A DNA stretch of 64,000 bases from Bradyrhizobium sp. CER78. Lineage in GTDB: Bacteria; Pseudomonadota; Alphaproteobacteria; Rhizobiales; Xanthobacteraceae. The position numbers were made by a program, and so were the translations under genes. Position 1 is the stretch's first letter, and each line of letters begins with the position of its first letter. The stretch is taken from assembly GCF_029846235.1 (NCBI RefSeq), contig NZ_JARVWP010000005.1, positions 186,001-250,000 of the forward strand, read 5' to 3'. This document shows, piece by piece, positions 11,319 to 20,582 of the stretch. The notes beneath the pieces are model-generated. The model ran no database searches, was not told where the DNA came from, and saw only the letters and a list, made by a program, of their open reading frames with translations.

Positions 11319-11852
11319 TCACTTCTTGTCGTTGTGGCCCATGCAGGCATCTTCCGCCTTACCGTAGGCTTCCGACTTGTCTTCGTGCTTGGCCGGCCGT
11401 ACGCGCTCAACTGCATCATTGGAACGAGCGCGCAGGTACACATAGAGGTCGTCCATGTAGCAAGCAACGTTCGGATTGTCGCCGAACGCCGGCATGACGT
11501 TCTCCTGCGACGTCGAGACGTTCTTGCGTCCGCTCGCGACCACGCCGAGAAAATCGGCATAGTTCATGCTCTTCAGCGAGTCCTTCAGCGCAGGCGCGTA
11601 CGTCGAACCCATACCGTCGGGCCCGTGGCAAACGTGGCATTCCGAATGGTATCGGCGATATCCGGAATAGGTGTACCAATCCACGGTCCCATCAGGTGCA
11701 ACCTTGTAGGTCGGGTTACCGTCCTTATCGAGATACTTGCCGTCCTCGGATTTGACCGCAGTCGGGTCGCCGGGAGCTTCGGCAGAGGCAACTCCTCCCA
11801 TTGCCACGACGAAGATCGCAGCAGTCACAAACCAGATCTTACGCAAAAGCAT
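11319..11852 (-). CDS. xoxG: XoxG-type c-type cytochrome, electron acceptor of XoxF
   Basis: This 177-residue periplasmic protein starts at the ATG at 11852, which follows a GCGAGGAT ribosome-binding site and opens a clear signal peptide ending at ASA. A single c-heme motif CHVCH lies near residue 74, followed by GPDGMGSTYAPALKDSL; a likely axial Met is in ENVMPAFG. It lies 73 bases downstream of xoxF, the usual place for the dedicated cytochrome that takes electrons from the PQQ of XoxF to the oxidase chain. The C-terminal part is charged and carries a lone Cys (DACMGHN). An open extension upstream to 11966 overlaps xoxF and is not used. Confidence 0.92.
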   Translation of the reverse strand: MLLRKIWFVTAAIFVVAMGGVASAEAPGDPTAVKSEDGKYLDKDGNPTYKVAPDGTVDWYTYSGYRRYHSECHVCHGPDGMGSTYAPALKDSLKSMNYADFLGVVASGRKNVSTSQENVMPAFGDNPNVACYMDDLYVYLRARSNDAVERVRPAKHEDKSEAYGKAEDACMGHNDKK

Positions 11853-11925
11853 ATCCTCGCGTGCGGATTGAAGACGGACCGGCGCATGGAGATCGCCCCA
11901 TGCGCCGGAACGAGGCTTGCTCAGC

Positions 11926-13731
11926 TCACTGCTGCGGCAGCGAGAACACGGTGAGCGTTCCACCAAGCGCGGTGTAGTTGCTCAGCGCCGCATAGCCGCC
12001 GACTGCGCCAAGACCGGCGGTCGGATCAGTCAGACCGGCCGCGAGGCCGATGCCTGCCCAACCACCAACACCCGACAGAACCGCGACGTACTGCTTGCCG
12101 CCATTTTCATAGGTGGTGACGTTACCGATGATGCCGGACGGAGTCTTGAACTTGTAGAGCTCCTTGCCCGTCTTCGCGTCGACTGCCTTTAGGTAGCCTT
12201 CCAGCGTGCCGTAGAACACCACGCCGCCGGCCGTTGCGAGCGCGCCCGACCAGACCGAGAACTGCTCCTTGTTCGACCACACGATCTTGCCGGTCTTTCC
12301 GTCCCAGGCGATGAAATTGCCCATGTTGGTCTCACCGGGAGGCGGATACATCGACAGCGTCGCGCCGACATAGGGCTGACCTGCGGTATAGCTCACCTTG
12401 AACGGCTCGTAGTCCATGCAGACGTGGTTGGTCGGCACGTAGAACAGTTGCGTGTCGGGCGAGTAGGCCGCCGGCTGCTCGTCCTTCGAACCCAGCGCCG
12501 CCGGGCAGATGCCCTTGACGTTGTGGTCTTCGCCGGCCTTGTCGGTCGACGCTGCATCGAGAACCTTCGGACGACCATAGGTCGGCGAGCTCTTGTTCAT
12601 GTCGACGCCGGAGGTCCAGTTCACCTTCGGATCATACTTGTCGGCGACCAGCAGTTCGCCGGTGGCGCGATCGAGCGTATAGCCGAGGCCGTTGCGATCG
12701 AAGTGCGTCAGCAGTTTGCGCGGCTTGCCGTCGATCGACTGATCCGAGAGGATCATCTCGTTGACGCCGTCATAGTCCCATTCGTCATGGGGCGTCATCT
12801 GGTAGACCCACTTGGCGACGCCGGTATCCGGGTTGCGTGCCCAGATCGTCATCGACCACTTGTTGTCGCCGGGACGCTGCTTCGGATTCCAGGTCGAGGG
12901 ATTGCCCGATCCGTAGTACACGAGATTCAGTTCGGGATCGTAGGAGATCCAGCCCCAGGTCGCGCCGCCGCCGATCTTCCATTGATCGCCTTGCCACGTC
13001 TTCAGGCTGGAGTCCTTGCCGATCGGCTTTCCTAGCTCGGTGGTCTTGTCGTCGACCAGGATCTGGTCATCCGGACCTTCCGAGAAGCCGCGCCAGACCA
13101 GCTTGCCGGTCTTGAGGTCGTAGGCCGTCATGTGGGCCTGGACACCGAACTCGCCGCCGGAGATGCCGACCAGGACCTTGTCCTTGATGACCATCGGCGC
13201 CGAGGTACCGGTCGATCCCTTGCTCGGATCGCCGTTCTTGACGCTCCACTCAACCTTGCCGGTCTTCGCATCGAGCGCGACCAGCGTGGTGTCGGCCTGA
13301 TGCAGGATGATCTTGCCGTCGCCATAGGCAACGCCGCGATTGACGGTGTCGCAGCACATCACCGGAATGACGTTCGGGTCCTGCTTCGGCTCGTACTTCC
13401 AGACGATCTGATTGTCCTTGGAAAGGTCAATAGCGTAGACCTTGTTCGGGAACGGGGTGTGCACGTACATCATGTCGCCGATGATCAGCGGTCCGCCTTC
13501 GTGACCGCGCAGCACGCCGGTCGAAAACGTCCAGGCGACCTGCAACTTTCCGACGTTCTGGGCGTTGATCTGATTCAGCTTCGAGTAACGCTGATTGTTG
13601 TAGTCGCCGGTCGGCATCACCCAGTCTTTCGGGTTCTGCGACATCTTGTGGAGTTCGTCATTGGCGCTGGCAGCTCCGACGGCAAACACCGCCATTGCCC
13701 CAAGGCCAGTCGCGTAAAGCATCTTGCGCAT
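11926..13731 (-). CDS. xoxF: lanthanide-dependent methanol dehydrogenase XoxF
   Basis: This 601-residue periplasmic PQQ quinoprotein has a signal peptide ending near ASA-ND (residue 23). Family marks are the vicinal Cys pair C126-C127 that stacks on PQQ, metal ligands E194 (GGEFG) and N277 (GSGNP), and the catalytic D319 in WDYDG. D321, two residues after the catalytic Asp, is the extra carboxylate that marks lanthanide-dependent enzymes; calcium-type MxaF has Ala there. Length and the eight-bladed propeller repeats ([16 protein letters not shown]) fit XoxF, probably the XoxF5 clade. It oxidises methanol, perhaps on to formaldehyde or formate, and heads the operon xoxF-xoxG-adhC-gfa. Confidence 0.97.
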   Translation of the reverse strand: MRKMLYATGLGAMAVFAVGAASANDELHKMSQNPKDWVMPTGDYNNQRYSKLNQINAQNVGKLQVAWTFSTGVLRGHEGGPLIIGDMMYVHTPFPNKVYAIDLSKDNQIVWKYEPKQDPNVIPVMCCDTVNRGVAYGDGKIILHQADTTLVALDAKTGKVEWSVKNGDPSKGSTGTSAPMVIKDKVLVGISGGEFGVQAHMTAYDLKTGKLVWRGFSEGPDDQILVDDKTTELGKPIGKDSSLKTWQGDQWKIGGGATWGWISYDPELNLVYYGSGNPSTWNPKQRPGDNKWSMTIWARNPDTGVAKWVYQMTPHDEWDYDGVNEMILSDQSIDGKPRKLLTHFDRNGLGYTLDRATGELLVADKYDPKVNWTSGVDMNKSSPTYGRPKVLDAASTDKAGEDHNVKGICPAALGSKDEQPAAYSPDTQLFYVPTNHVCMDYEPFKVSYTAGQPYVGATLSMYPPPGETNMGNFIAWDGKTGKIVWSNKEQFSVWSGALATAGGVVFYGTLEGYLKAVDAKTGKELYKFKTPSGIIGNVTTYENGGKQYVAVLSGVGGWAGIGLAAGLTDPTAGLGAVGGYAALSNYTALGGTLTVFSLPQQ

Positions 13732-14151
13732 CGTGGATTTCCTCCCAGGTTCAAGAGCTCAAGGGTTTCCGCCGAAACGGCCCCACTTCTTCCATTTTGG
13801 TGTCCCAGTCGTAGTCCGATCGAACCCCGCTGACTTGCCCAATAGAGAAGAGCCGTTTGCTCAAAAGCGAAGCTGCGACAGATTTTTCAGGGTCCGCCCC
13901 GAATGGGTGGCAAAGTTTGCTTCATGCTGCAGGGCATCAATCGCGGCCGGCGCATTCGAAGCGCCAGGTTGACGCGTTCTAAGGTTGCGCTTGACGAGGC
14001 CAGAACTAAGTCGGAGGATCACCCGACATTAACCGGGAAGAAATCCCGCCACCTCCCTAAGCTGTTCAGAATCAGGGAGAAGGCGCATCATCCCGGGCCA
14101 GATTGAGCTCGGTGAGCAGTCGCGTTGGGGATCGAATCGGTGGCTGGAAAG
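13732..14151. promoter_or_regulatory. divergent control region between xoxF and the AraC regulator gene
   Basis: This 420-base gap must hold the xoxF promoter (minus strand) and that of the AraC gene (plus strand). The sequence next to xoxF has a plausible ribosome-binding site (GGAGGAAATCC read on the minus strand). GTTTGCT occurs twice, near 13853 and 13915, about 62 bases apart. I could not name a convincing sigma-70 pair or a known operator, so this is a call by position. Confidence 0.5.
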
Positions 14152-15126
14152 ATGTCCGATACAGTCCATTCACTCAGCACGAACGGATTGACGCCCAAGC
14201 GGCAAATCCAGCGCTGGTCGGATGCGCTCACTGACCTCTGTGGTCAGTTCGACGTCGATGCGCTGGAAGGATCCTCGCTCGAGGGCCGCATCAACTTCAC
14301 GACGGTCTCGCGATTGAAGCTGTGCCAGATCGAGGCAAGCCAGCACCGGATCGCGCATACCATCTCGCGCATCAAGCTGAGCGAGCATCCGTACATCAAG
14401 ATCGTCTTCCAGACCCACGGCGTCTCGCATTTCGAGCAGGACGGTCTGCACTTCGACATCATGCCGGGCGACTGCTTCGCCTACGACGTGTCTTGTCCGC
14501 ATACGATCATCAGCCCGTCCCTGACCCGTCACGAGGTCGTCATCGTGCCGAAGGACCTGCTCAAGGAGCGCGGCTTCCAGCTCTCGAAGATGGCGCCGTG
14601 CAAGCTCTCGGCGCGCAACGGCACCGGCCGCATCGCCTATGATTTCGTGCACGCCGCGTTCGGCGAGGCGCCGACGCTGACCCCGGTCAATGCGGTCGGC
14701 GTCGCCGATGCGCTCATCGATTTGCTGCTGCTGCCGCTGCGCGAAACCGGCGTCATGTTCGACCGCGGCAGCGCCGAAGCGACCTATGTGCGGGCCCAGG
14801 GCTTCATCCGCGAGCACCTGCGCGATCCCGATCTCTGCATCGACCGCATCTCCGCGGCGCTCGGCTGCTCGAAACGGTATCTGCACATGCTGTTCAGCGA
14901 TCGCGGCATGACAGTCAGCGACTACATCTGGAAGGCCCGGCTACAGAATTGCCGGCAGGAGCTGGAATCCCAGAACGGCAAGACCATCACCGATGTCGCC
15001 TTCTCCTGGGGCTTCTCGAGCTCTTCGCATTTCAGCCGCGTATTCCGGAAATATTTCGGCATCGCGCCATCGTCCGTCCACAAGGGTCTGCACAGCGGCA
15101 TGCCGGTCGACGTGGTGCTGGAGTAG
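14152..15126 (+). CDS. AraC family transcriptional regulator
   Basis: The 324-residue product has an N-terminal AraC-binding-like sensor domain (cupin-like stretch with HFEQDGLHFDIMPGDCFAYD, residues 95-120) and a C-terminal double helix-turn-helix (about 215-312) with DRISAALGCSKRYLHMLFSDRG and the family signature TDVAFSWGFSSSSHFSRVFRKYFG. I use the ATG at 14152, preceded by GGCTGGAAAG; a TTG at 14125 is in frame but poor. Because it diverges from xoxF it is the best local candidate for the regulator of the methanol dehydrogenase operon. The inducer is unknown. Confidence 0.9.
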   Translation: MSDTVHSLSTNGLTPKRQIQRWSDALTDLCGQFDVDALEGSSLEGRINFTTVSRLKLCQIEASQHRIAHTISRIKLSEHPYIKIVFQTHGVSHFEQDGLHFDIMPGDCFAYDVSCPHTIISPSLTRHEVVIVPKDLLKERGFQLSKMAPCKLSARNGTGRIAYDFVHAAFGEAPTLTPVNAVGVADALIDLLLLPLRETGVMFDRGSAEATYVRAQGFIREHLRDPDLCIDRISAALGCSKRYLHMLFSDRGMTVSDYIWKARLQNCRQELESQNGKTITDVAFSWGFSSSSHFSRVFRKYFGIAPSSVHKGLHSGMPVDVVLE

Positions 15127-15156
15127 CGTTTCCGTCTGGCGTGCAGGCGTCACGCC

Positions 15157-15567
15157 ATGCTGTCGACCTTCAAACCCTCATCAATCAAGCTGTCCTCAAT
15201 CAAGGCTTGGGCCCGCAATCTCAAGCGGGACAGTGTTGCGCTGTATCTCGCTTCGCGTGACCCGCGCGTACCATGGTACGCCAAGGCCGTGGCGATCGCG
15301 GTGGCGGCCTATGCGCTGTCTCCGATCGATCTGATTCCGGATTTCATCCCGGTGCTCGGCTATCTCGACGATCTGATCCTGCTGCCGCTTGGAATCTGGC
15401 TCGCGATCGCGCTCGTTCCGGACGAGGTGATGGCGGAATGCCGCGCCGAGGCCAGCGCGGTATTGCAACGACCGATCAGCCGCGCCGGGATGATCGCAAT
15501 CATCGTGCTCTGGATCGCCGGTGCACTGGCGCTGATGTGGGCCGCTTTCAGATACTGGCCGCGGTAG
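15157..15567 (+). CDS. DUF1232 (YkvA-like) membrane protein
   Basis: The 136-residue protein carries the DUF1232 signature PWYAKAVAIAVAAYALSPIDLIPDFIPVLGYLDDL (quoted in parts: YALSPIDLIPDF and LGYLDDLILLPLG), two hydrophobic segments in it and a third near the C-terminus. The function of the family is not known. A short hairpin (GGCGTG/CACGCC) occupies the bases just before the ATG where a ribosome-binding site should be. The gene converges on the histidine kinase gene and overlaps its end by 20 bases. Confidence 0.8.
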   Translation: MLSTFKPSSIKLSSIKAWARNLKRDSVALYLASRDPRVPWYAKAVAIAVAAYALSPIDLIPDFIPVLGYLDDLILLPLGIWLAIALVPDEVMAECRAEASAVLQRPISRAGMIAIIVLWIAGALALMWAAFRYWPR

Positions 15568-16921
15568 TAGCCTTCGGCACCAGCGCTTCGACCGTCACCC
15601 CGTCATCGGAGGAGTCGATTTTGAGCGTGCCGCCGAGCGCGAGGATCCGTTCCTGCATGCCGGTCAAGCCGCGGCCAAACCTGTGATCGGCGAGCATGCC
15701 GCGGCCATTGTCGCGAACCCGCACCAGCGCGCCGCGGCGGCTTCCGCGCAGGCCGGCCTGCCGCTCGACAGGCTCGATCGTGATAGCGACTGCCGTCGCG
15801 CCGGCGTGGCGGAACACGTTGGTGAGCGCTTCCTGGACGATGCGGTAGATCGTCAAATCGGCCATCTCTCCGCTATCGCCGAGATCAGGCGACACGTTAC
15901 TCTCGATCTCCACCTCCGGGTGCGTCTCGCTCCACAGCCGCACCAGCGCGCCGAGTGCTTCCGCAAGCCCGAGCTCGGCCAGTCCCACCGGCCGCAATCG
16001 CTCCAGGATGCGGCGAGTGAACTGCTGGAGCGCATTGACCTGCTCGAGGATGGCGTTGCCGTGCTTGCGCAATGCCGCAGGGTCCGCCCTGTCCATCTCC
16101 GACAGCCGGGTCAGCGCACCGGCATGCGCGCGCAGCGCAAACAGATAGGGCCCGAACTCGTCGTGCAGTTCGCGCGCGATCTCCTTGCGTTCGGAATCCT
16201 GCAGCGAGACCGCGCGTTCGGCGAGTTGCCGCTTGCTGTCGACAGCCTCGCCAAGCGTCGCCGCCAAATGGTTCAGTTTGGCACAGATCGCAGCCAATTC
16301 AGGCGATCCGCCGGGTTCGACCCGTGCCTCGTAATCCCCCGCCTCGATGCCGGTCATGGCCTGCGAGAGCGCCTCGAGCGGCGCCAGTGCACGACCGACC
16401 ACCAGCATGGTCACCAGCAGCAGCGCCACCGCGATCGCGGAGCCGATCTCGAGCTGGGTAACGATGCCGTCCCAGATCTCGGCGATCTCGTCGTCGGGAT
16501 GCGAGGTGATGACAAGCGATTGCGGCTTGCCGTGAACCGAGATCGGCACCCGCACCGAGGTCTGCTCGGGATGGACCAGCGCGACGAACCACTCCGGCGG
16601 GGCGCGCGGATCGCCGGCGTCCTGCGGACGCTCGGGGGATATTGCGGCCGCGTCATCCTGCCGCGTGATGCTGACATGGCGCAGCCGGCTCAGATCCTCG
16701 ACGATCTGATCGAGCCGCGCATCGGGATCCGGCGCCTCGTCGAGACCGGCCACGATCGCAGCAACAAACTCGCGCGCGAGCCGGATAACACTTTGATCTT
16801 CTGCGTGAACGCGAGGTCCCGCCTCGAACGCCAGCCGCGCGATATTGATGCCTAATCCAAGCGCGAGTATCAGCGCCAGCAACAGGTTGATACGTGCGCG
16901 CAAGGATAGCTTTTGCCACAT
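15548..16921 (-). CDS. sensor histidine kinase, NarX/HisKA_3 type
   Basis: The 457-residue protein has a first membrane helix (residues 8-30), a periplasmic sensor of about 120 residues, a second helix (160-177), a HAMP segment (RALAPLEALSQAM), and a HisKA_3 domain with phospho-acceptor H253 in ELHDEFG. The ATPase domain shows the N-box VQEALTNVFRHA and G-box DNGRGM and GRGLTGMQERI. I start it at the ATG at 16921, which has a GGGGGC site and gives a correct N-terminal helix; the open frame upstream to 17614 is a shadow of the divergent regulator gene. It pairs with the response regulator encoded on the other strand and resembles the MoxY/FlhS type of C1-metabolism sensors. Confidence 0.9.
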   Translation of the reverse strand: MWQKLSLRARINLLLALILALGLGINIARLAFEAGPRVHAEDQSVIRLAREFVAAIVAGLDEAPDPDARLDQIVEDLSRLRHVSITRQDDAAAISPERPQDAGDPRAPPEWFVALVHPEQTSVRVPISVHGKPQSLVITSHPDDEIAEIWDGIVTQLEIGSAIAVALLLVTMLVVGRALAPLEALSQAMTGIEAGDYEARVEPGGSPELAAICAKLNHLAATLGEAVDSKRQLAERAVSLQDSERKEIARELHDEFGPYLFALRAHAGALTRLSEMDRADPAALRKHGNAILEQVNALQQFTRRILERLRPVGLAELGLAEALGALVRLWSETHPEVEIESNVSPDLGDSGEMADLTIYRIVQEALTNVFRHAGATAVAITIEPVERQAGLRGSRRGALVRVRDNGRGMLADHRFGRGLTGMQERILALGGTLKIDSSDDGVTVEALVPKATTAASI

Positions 16922-17101
16922 GACGTTGCCCCCGACCGCGATCCCTCCTCCGAGAGGATCGTTGACAGCCAAATTTGCCCGGCTATCTAATCGCACCCTA
17001 TCGCAATCCCGTGCGAGGTGCACAACCGGTCGGAACCGAGGTGTTCTTCGCGCAAGCCGATGTGATGACGCGTGAATCGATGAGGTCGCCGGAACAGCAC
17101 C
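16922..17101. promoter_or_regulatory. divergent promoter region of the two-component pair
   Basis: These 180 bases separate the divergent starts of the histidine kinase and the response regulator and must hold both promoters. No clear operator or consensus promoter could be named by eye. Confidence 0.4.
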
Positions 17102-17722
17102 ATGCGCATTCTGATCGTTGACGATCATCCCATCGTTGCCTCCGGTTGTCGCACCGTGTTCGCCGACGATCCCGAGATCACCCTGCTCGAAGCCGCGGAT
17201 GCCGAAAGCGGTGAGCGGGCTTTCGTCGCGGAGAAGCCCGATCTCTGCGTGATCGACATCAACCTGCCGACCGTCTCCGGCTTCGAGCTGGCCCGGCGCA
17301 TCCTGACCCGTGATGCATCCGCGCGCCTCATCATGTTCAGCATGAACGACGACCCGGTGTTCGCCGCCCGCGCCATCGACATCGGGGCCAAGGGCTACGT
17401 CTCGAAGACCGGCGATCCCAACGATCTGGTGGAGGCGGTGCGCGAGGTCGGCAATGGCGGCGTCTATCTGCCGCCGGCGATCGCACGCAACGTCGCCTTT
17501 GCGCGGCCGGGCTTTGCGCAGAATCCGCTTTCCAAGCTGACCTCGCGCGAGATGGAGATCCTGCGCCTGCTCAGTTCCGGCAAGAGCCTGTCGGAGATCG
17601 CCTGGCTGGTCCATTCGTCCTACAAGACGGTCGCGAACACGTCATCGATCATGCGCCAGAAGCTTGGCGTGCGCACTTCGGCCGAGCTGGTGCGCCTGGC
17701 GATCGAGAGCGGCGTCGGCTGA
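17102..17722 (+). CDS. LuxR/NarL family response regulator
   Basis: The 206-residue protein has an N-terminal receiver domain (residues 1-120) with acidic pair D7-D8, phospho-acceptor D52 in VIDINLP, and the conserved Lys in GYVSKTG. The C-terminal LuxR helix-turn-helix (about 138-203) reads KLTSREMEILRLLSSGKSL and continues with YKTVANTSSIMRQKLG. It diverges from its kinase and lies 30 bases upstream of S-formylglutathione hydrolase, with which it could be co-transcribed. That context suggests control of formaldehyde or methanol oxidation, as known for MoxX and FlhR proteins in other alphaproteobacteria. Confidence 0.92.
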   Translation: MRILIVDDHPIVASGCRTVFADDPEITLLEAADAESGERAFVAEKPDLCVIDINLPTVSGFELARRILTRDASARLIMFSMNDDPVFAARAIDIGAKGYVSKTGDPNDLVEAVREVGNGGVYLPPAIARNVAFARPGFAQNPLSKLTSREMEILRLLSSGKSLSEIAWLVHSSYKTVANTSSIMRQKLGVRTSAELVRLAIESGVG

Positions 17723-17752
17723 CGCCGCGCACCAACACAGAGGAATACGACG

Positions 17753-18592
17753 ATGCAGACGGTTTCCCAGAACAAGTCGCATGGCGGCACGCAGGGCGTC
17801 TACCGCCATCCCAGCCGCGAGACCAAGACCGACATGACCTTCTCGGTGTTTGTCCCGGAGCATGCGGCCGGCGCCAAATTGCCTGTCGTCACCTACCTGT
17901 CGGGCTTGACCTGCACGCACGCCAACGTCACCGAGAAGGGTGAATTCCGCCAGGCCTGCGCCGAGTTCGGCCTGATCTTCGTCGCACCGGATACCAGCCC
18001 ACGCGGCGAAGGCGTCCCCGGTGATCCCGCCAATTCCTACGATTTTGGCCTCGGCGCCGGTTTCTATGTTGATGCGACGGAGCAGCCGTTCGCGACCAAC
18101 TACCGGATGTGGAGCTACGTCACCGAGGAATTGCCGAAGCTGATCGCCGAGCAATTCCCGGTCGATACGACGCGGCAATCGATCCTCGGTCACTCCATGG
18201 GCGGTCATGGCGCGCTGACCGCGGCGTTGCGCCATCCCGATCGCTATCGCGCGGCAAGTGCGTTTGCACCGATCGTGGCGCCGTCGCAGGTGCCGTGGGG
18301 CAACAAGGCGCTCGGCGGCTATCTCGGCAGCAACAAGCAGGCGTGGCGCAAACACGACGCGGTGGCGCTGATCGAGGACGGCGCCCGCTTCTCCGATCTG
18401 CTGGTCGATTACGGCGACGCCGACGGCTTCCTCACCGAACAGCTGCGGCCCGAGCTGTTGAAGGCCGCCTGCGAGAAGGCCGACATCCCCCTCAACTTGC
18501 GGCGTCAGCCGGGCTACGACCACAGCTACTACTTCATCTCGACCTTCATGGCCGATCATCTGCACTGGCACGCCGCGCGGCTGAAAGCGTGA
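17753..18592 (+). CDS. fghA: S-formylglutathione hydrolase
   Basis: This 279-residue esterase-D-type enzyme hydrolyses S-formylglutathione to formate and glutathione. The catalytic triad is visible: S148 in GHSMGG, an Asp in DYGDADGFL (D224 likely), and H257 in YDHSYYFI. Other family marks are YLSGLTCTHANVTEKG and APDTSPRGEGVPGD. A good ribosome-binding site (AGAGGAA) precedes the ATG. With gfa and the class III dehydrogenase in the xoxF operon it completes the glutathione-linked formaldehyde oxidation pathway. Confidence 0.96.
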   Translation: MQTVSQNKSHGGTQGVYRHPSRETKTDMTFSVFVPEHAAGAKLPVVTYLSGLTCTHANVTEKGEFRQACAEFGLIFVAPDTSPRGEGVPGDPANSYDFGLGAGFYVDATEQPFATNYRMWSYVTEELPKLIAEQFPVDTTRQSILGHSMGGHGALTAALRHPDRYRAASAFAPIVAPSQVPWGNKALGGYLGSNKQAWRKHDAVALIEDGARFSDLLVDYGDADGFLTEQLRPELLKAACEKADIPLNLRRQPGYDHSYYFISTFMADHLHWHAARLKA

Positions 18593-18742
18593 TACTTCCC
18601 GCGCGAAAGCGGCGTGATACCAAAATGTCGAAAACAACCCCATGCAAAGTAGCCGGTTCCGGCGTTCGACCAGACGGCTTGACACGTCGGGCAACTCAGG
18701 CGTAAGTTTCTAATATTCAGAAATCATCCAAGCAACCGTCGC

Positions 18743-19261
18743 TCATCGTGCCTGCGGGGCGCCGTAGTTCGGCGCAAGCAGGCGGTTGCGCACGAGGTAG
18801 TCGGTGGCGCGCGACCAGGATTCGTCGGTGTTGCCGCGCATGTCGGCGCTTGCTGCGGCCACCAATTGCCCGGTGTGCACGTCGCGCAGATAGAGATTGA
18901 TGTTGAGGATCAGGTTGGAGACCTTCTGCACCACGCCCGTCATCGCAAGGTCGGCGCCGAGCTCGCCGGCCAGTTTCACGTCGCATCCGCCGCAGGCCTG
19001 AAGATTGCTGCCGTGCGCCGCAGCATTGACGGGCGCGATGTCGATCACGCGGAACTTGCCGGAGTCCGCGAGCTGCTTGCGCACCTGATCGCCGGTGCGG
19101 AGCAGTCGCGCCTGTTCGTCGGTCCGCGGCCCGTTCATCTCCCCTTGCAGGCTGGTGTCGATCATCTCGAGGTCGAACACCGCGAGCTTCGGCGGCTCGG
19201 CGCGCGCGGCCGCAGACATCACCAGCAGGGATACGACAAAGGCAGATGCTGATCTCATCAT
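18743..19261 (-). CDS. periplasmic DUF2380/DUF3280 family protein
   Basis: The 172-residue product has a signal peptide (MMRSASAFVVSLLVMSAAARA) and a body resembling the DUF2380/DUF3280 family, seen in the blocks KLAVFDLEMIDTSLQG, SGKFRVIDIAPVN, CGGCD and VVQKVSNLILNINLYLRD. The fold recalls lipoprotein-like penicillin-binding-protein activators (LpoB/TolB-like). Either of two adjacent ATG codons (19261 or 19258) can start it; the frame open further upstream is not used. This gene type is commonly found beside PQQ alcohol dehydrogenase accessory genes, but its role is unknown. It diverges from the binding-protein gene at 19396. Confidence 0.75.
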   Translation of the reverse strand: MMRSASAFVVSLLVMSAAARAEPPKLAVFDLEMIDTSLQGEMNGPRTDEQARLLRTGDQVRKQLADSGKFRVIDIAPVNAAAHGSNLQACGGCDVKLAGELGADLAMTGVVQKVSNLILNINLYLRDVHTGQLVAAASADMRGNTDESWSRATDYLVRNRLLAPNYGAPQAR

Positions 19262-19395
19262 TGCGAACCAATCGAAATTTGTAACCTCGCAACGACGAAA
19301 AGCGGGGTTGCAAGCCAGGCCAATTTCGTCATCTTGCATCTCAACGCATGGCCCGACAATGCCATGCCCGGTGAAGAAAGATTGCGGGAGGAGTT

Positions 19396-20577
19396 ATGTT
19401 CCGATGGCTGATCGGCACGATCGCGCTCAGCATGGTGGCGACCGGCGCATTGGCGGCTGATCCAGTCGTGATCCATATCGGCTATCTCGGCCATGCCGGC
19501 ATCAAATCGACGCTCTCGCTGGTCGAACAGCCGGCCGACAATGACGGCATCGCCGGCGCGCGCCTCGCGATCGAGGACAACAACACGACCGGGAAATTCC
19601 TCAACCAGCGCTTCGCGCTCGACGAGGTCAAGGTCAAGGACAGCGACGATGTCGCCAAGGTCGCGACCGATCTCGCCGGCCACAACGACTACATCATCAC
19701 CGACCTGCCCGCCGACGCCCTGCTCAGGGTCGCCGACGCGCTGCGCGACCGCGGCACCGTTCTGCTGAACGCGGGCGCGATCGACGACCGGCTGCGCGAG
19801 CAGGACTGCCGCGGCAACGTCATCCATGTCGCGCCGACCCGCTCGATGCTGGCGGACGCGCTCGGCCAGTACCTGGTGTGGAAGCAGTGGAAGCGCTGGC
19901 TGCTGGTGACTGGTTCGCACGATCAGGACAAGCTCTATGCCGACGCGTTGCGCCGCGCCGCCACGCGCTTCGGCGCCAAGATCGTCCAGGAACGGACCTT
20001 CGAGGACACCGGCGGCGCGCGCCGCACCGACTCTGGCGTGACGCTGATCCAGCGTCAAATGCCGGTGTTCACGCAGCAGGCGCCGGCGTACGACGTGCTG
20101 GTCGCCGCCGACGAGAGTGAGGTGTTCGCGAACTATCTGCCCTACCGGACCTGGGACCCGCGGCCAGTCGCCGGGTCGGCGGGCCTGGTGCCGACCAGCT
20201 GGGACGCGGCGCATGACCAATGGGGCGCCGTCCAGATCCAGAACCGCTTCGTCAAGCTGAACATGCGCCGCATGACCGCGCTCGACATGCAGTCCTGGAC
20301 CGCCGCGCGCATGATCGGGGAAGCCACGTCCCGCACCAATTCGGGGGACCCAAAAAAGGTCATCGCCTTCCTCAAGGGCAAGGATTTCTCGATCGCGGCC
20401 TTCAAGGGCACGCGACTGACCCTGCGAGACTGGAATCTGCAGCTCCGCCAGCCGATCCTGCTGGCCGATGGTCGTATGGTCGTTTCGGTCTCGCCGCAGG
20501 AAGGTTTCCTGCATCAGGTCTCCGAGCTCGACACGCTCGGAGTTGACCGGCCTGAAACGAAGTGCAAGCTGCAGTGA
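19396..20577 (+). CDS. ABC transporter substrate-binding protein, PQQ-dependent alcohol dehydrogenase system
   Basis: The 393-residue protein has a signal peptide (LAAD cleavage near residue 21) and a Leu/Ile/Val-binding-protein-like fold of the type associated with PQQ alcohol dehydrogenases (the family I recall as TIGR03863). Typical stretches are HIGYLGHAGIKSTLSLVEQP, IVQERTFEDTGGARRTDSG and VPTSWDAAHDQWGA. A strong site GGGAGGAG precedes the ATG. It opens a plus-strand operon with a YVTN propeller, an ABC ATPase, an ABC permease and an unknown secreted protein. The same gene set is, from memory, related to lutA-F of Methylorubrum, which act in lanthanide uptake into the cytoplasm. Confidence 0.88.
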   Translation: MFRWLIGTIALSMVATGALAADPVVIHIGYLGHAGIKSTLSLVEQPADNDGIAGARLAIEDNNTTGKFLNQRFALDEVKVKDSDDVAKVATDLAGHNDYIITDLPADALLRVADALRDRGTVLLNAGAIDDRLREQDCRGNVIHVAPTRSMLADALGQYLVWKQWKRWLLVTGSHDQDKLYADALRRAATRFGAKIVQERTFEDTGGARRTDSGVTLIQRQMPVFTQQAPAYDVLVAADESEVFANYLPYRTWDPRPVAGSAGLVPTSWDAAHDQWGAVQIQNRFVKLNMRRMTALDMQSWTAARMIGEATSRTNSGDPKKVIAFLKGKDFSIAAFKGTRLTLRDWNLQLRQPILLADGRMVVSVSPQEGFLHQVSELDTLGVDRPETKCKLQ

Positions 20578-20582
20578 GGGAG

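Noticed and set aside
9415..11367. Long open frame on the plus strand across gfa and the class III dehydrogenase
   Set aside because: It lies opposite two certain genes, has the His/Asp/Arg-rich composition typical of antisense frames in GC-rich DNA and shows no family motif.
16922..17614. N-terminal extension of the histidine kinase by about 231 residues
   Set aside because: The extension is antisense to the response regulator gene, and the ATG at 16921 has a ribosome-binding site and opens the expected membrane helix.
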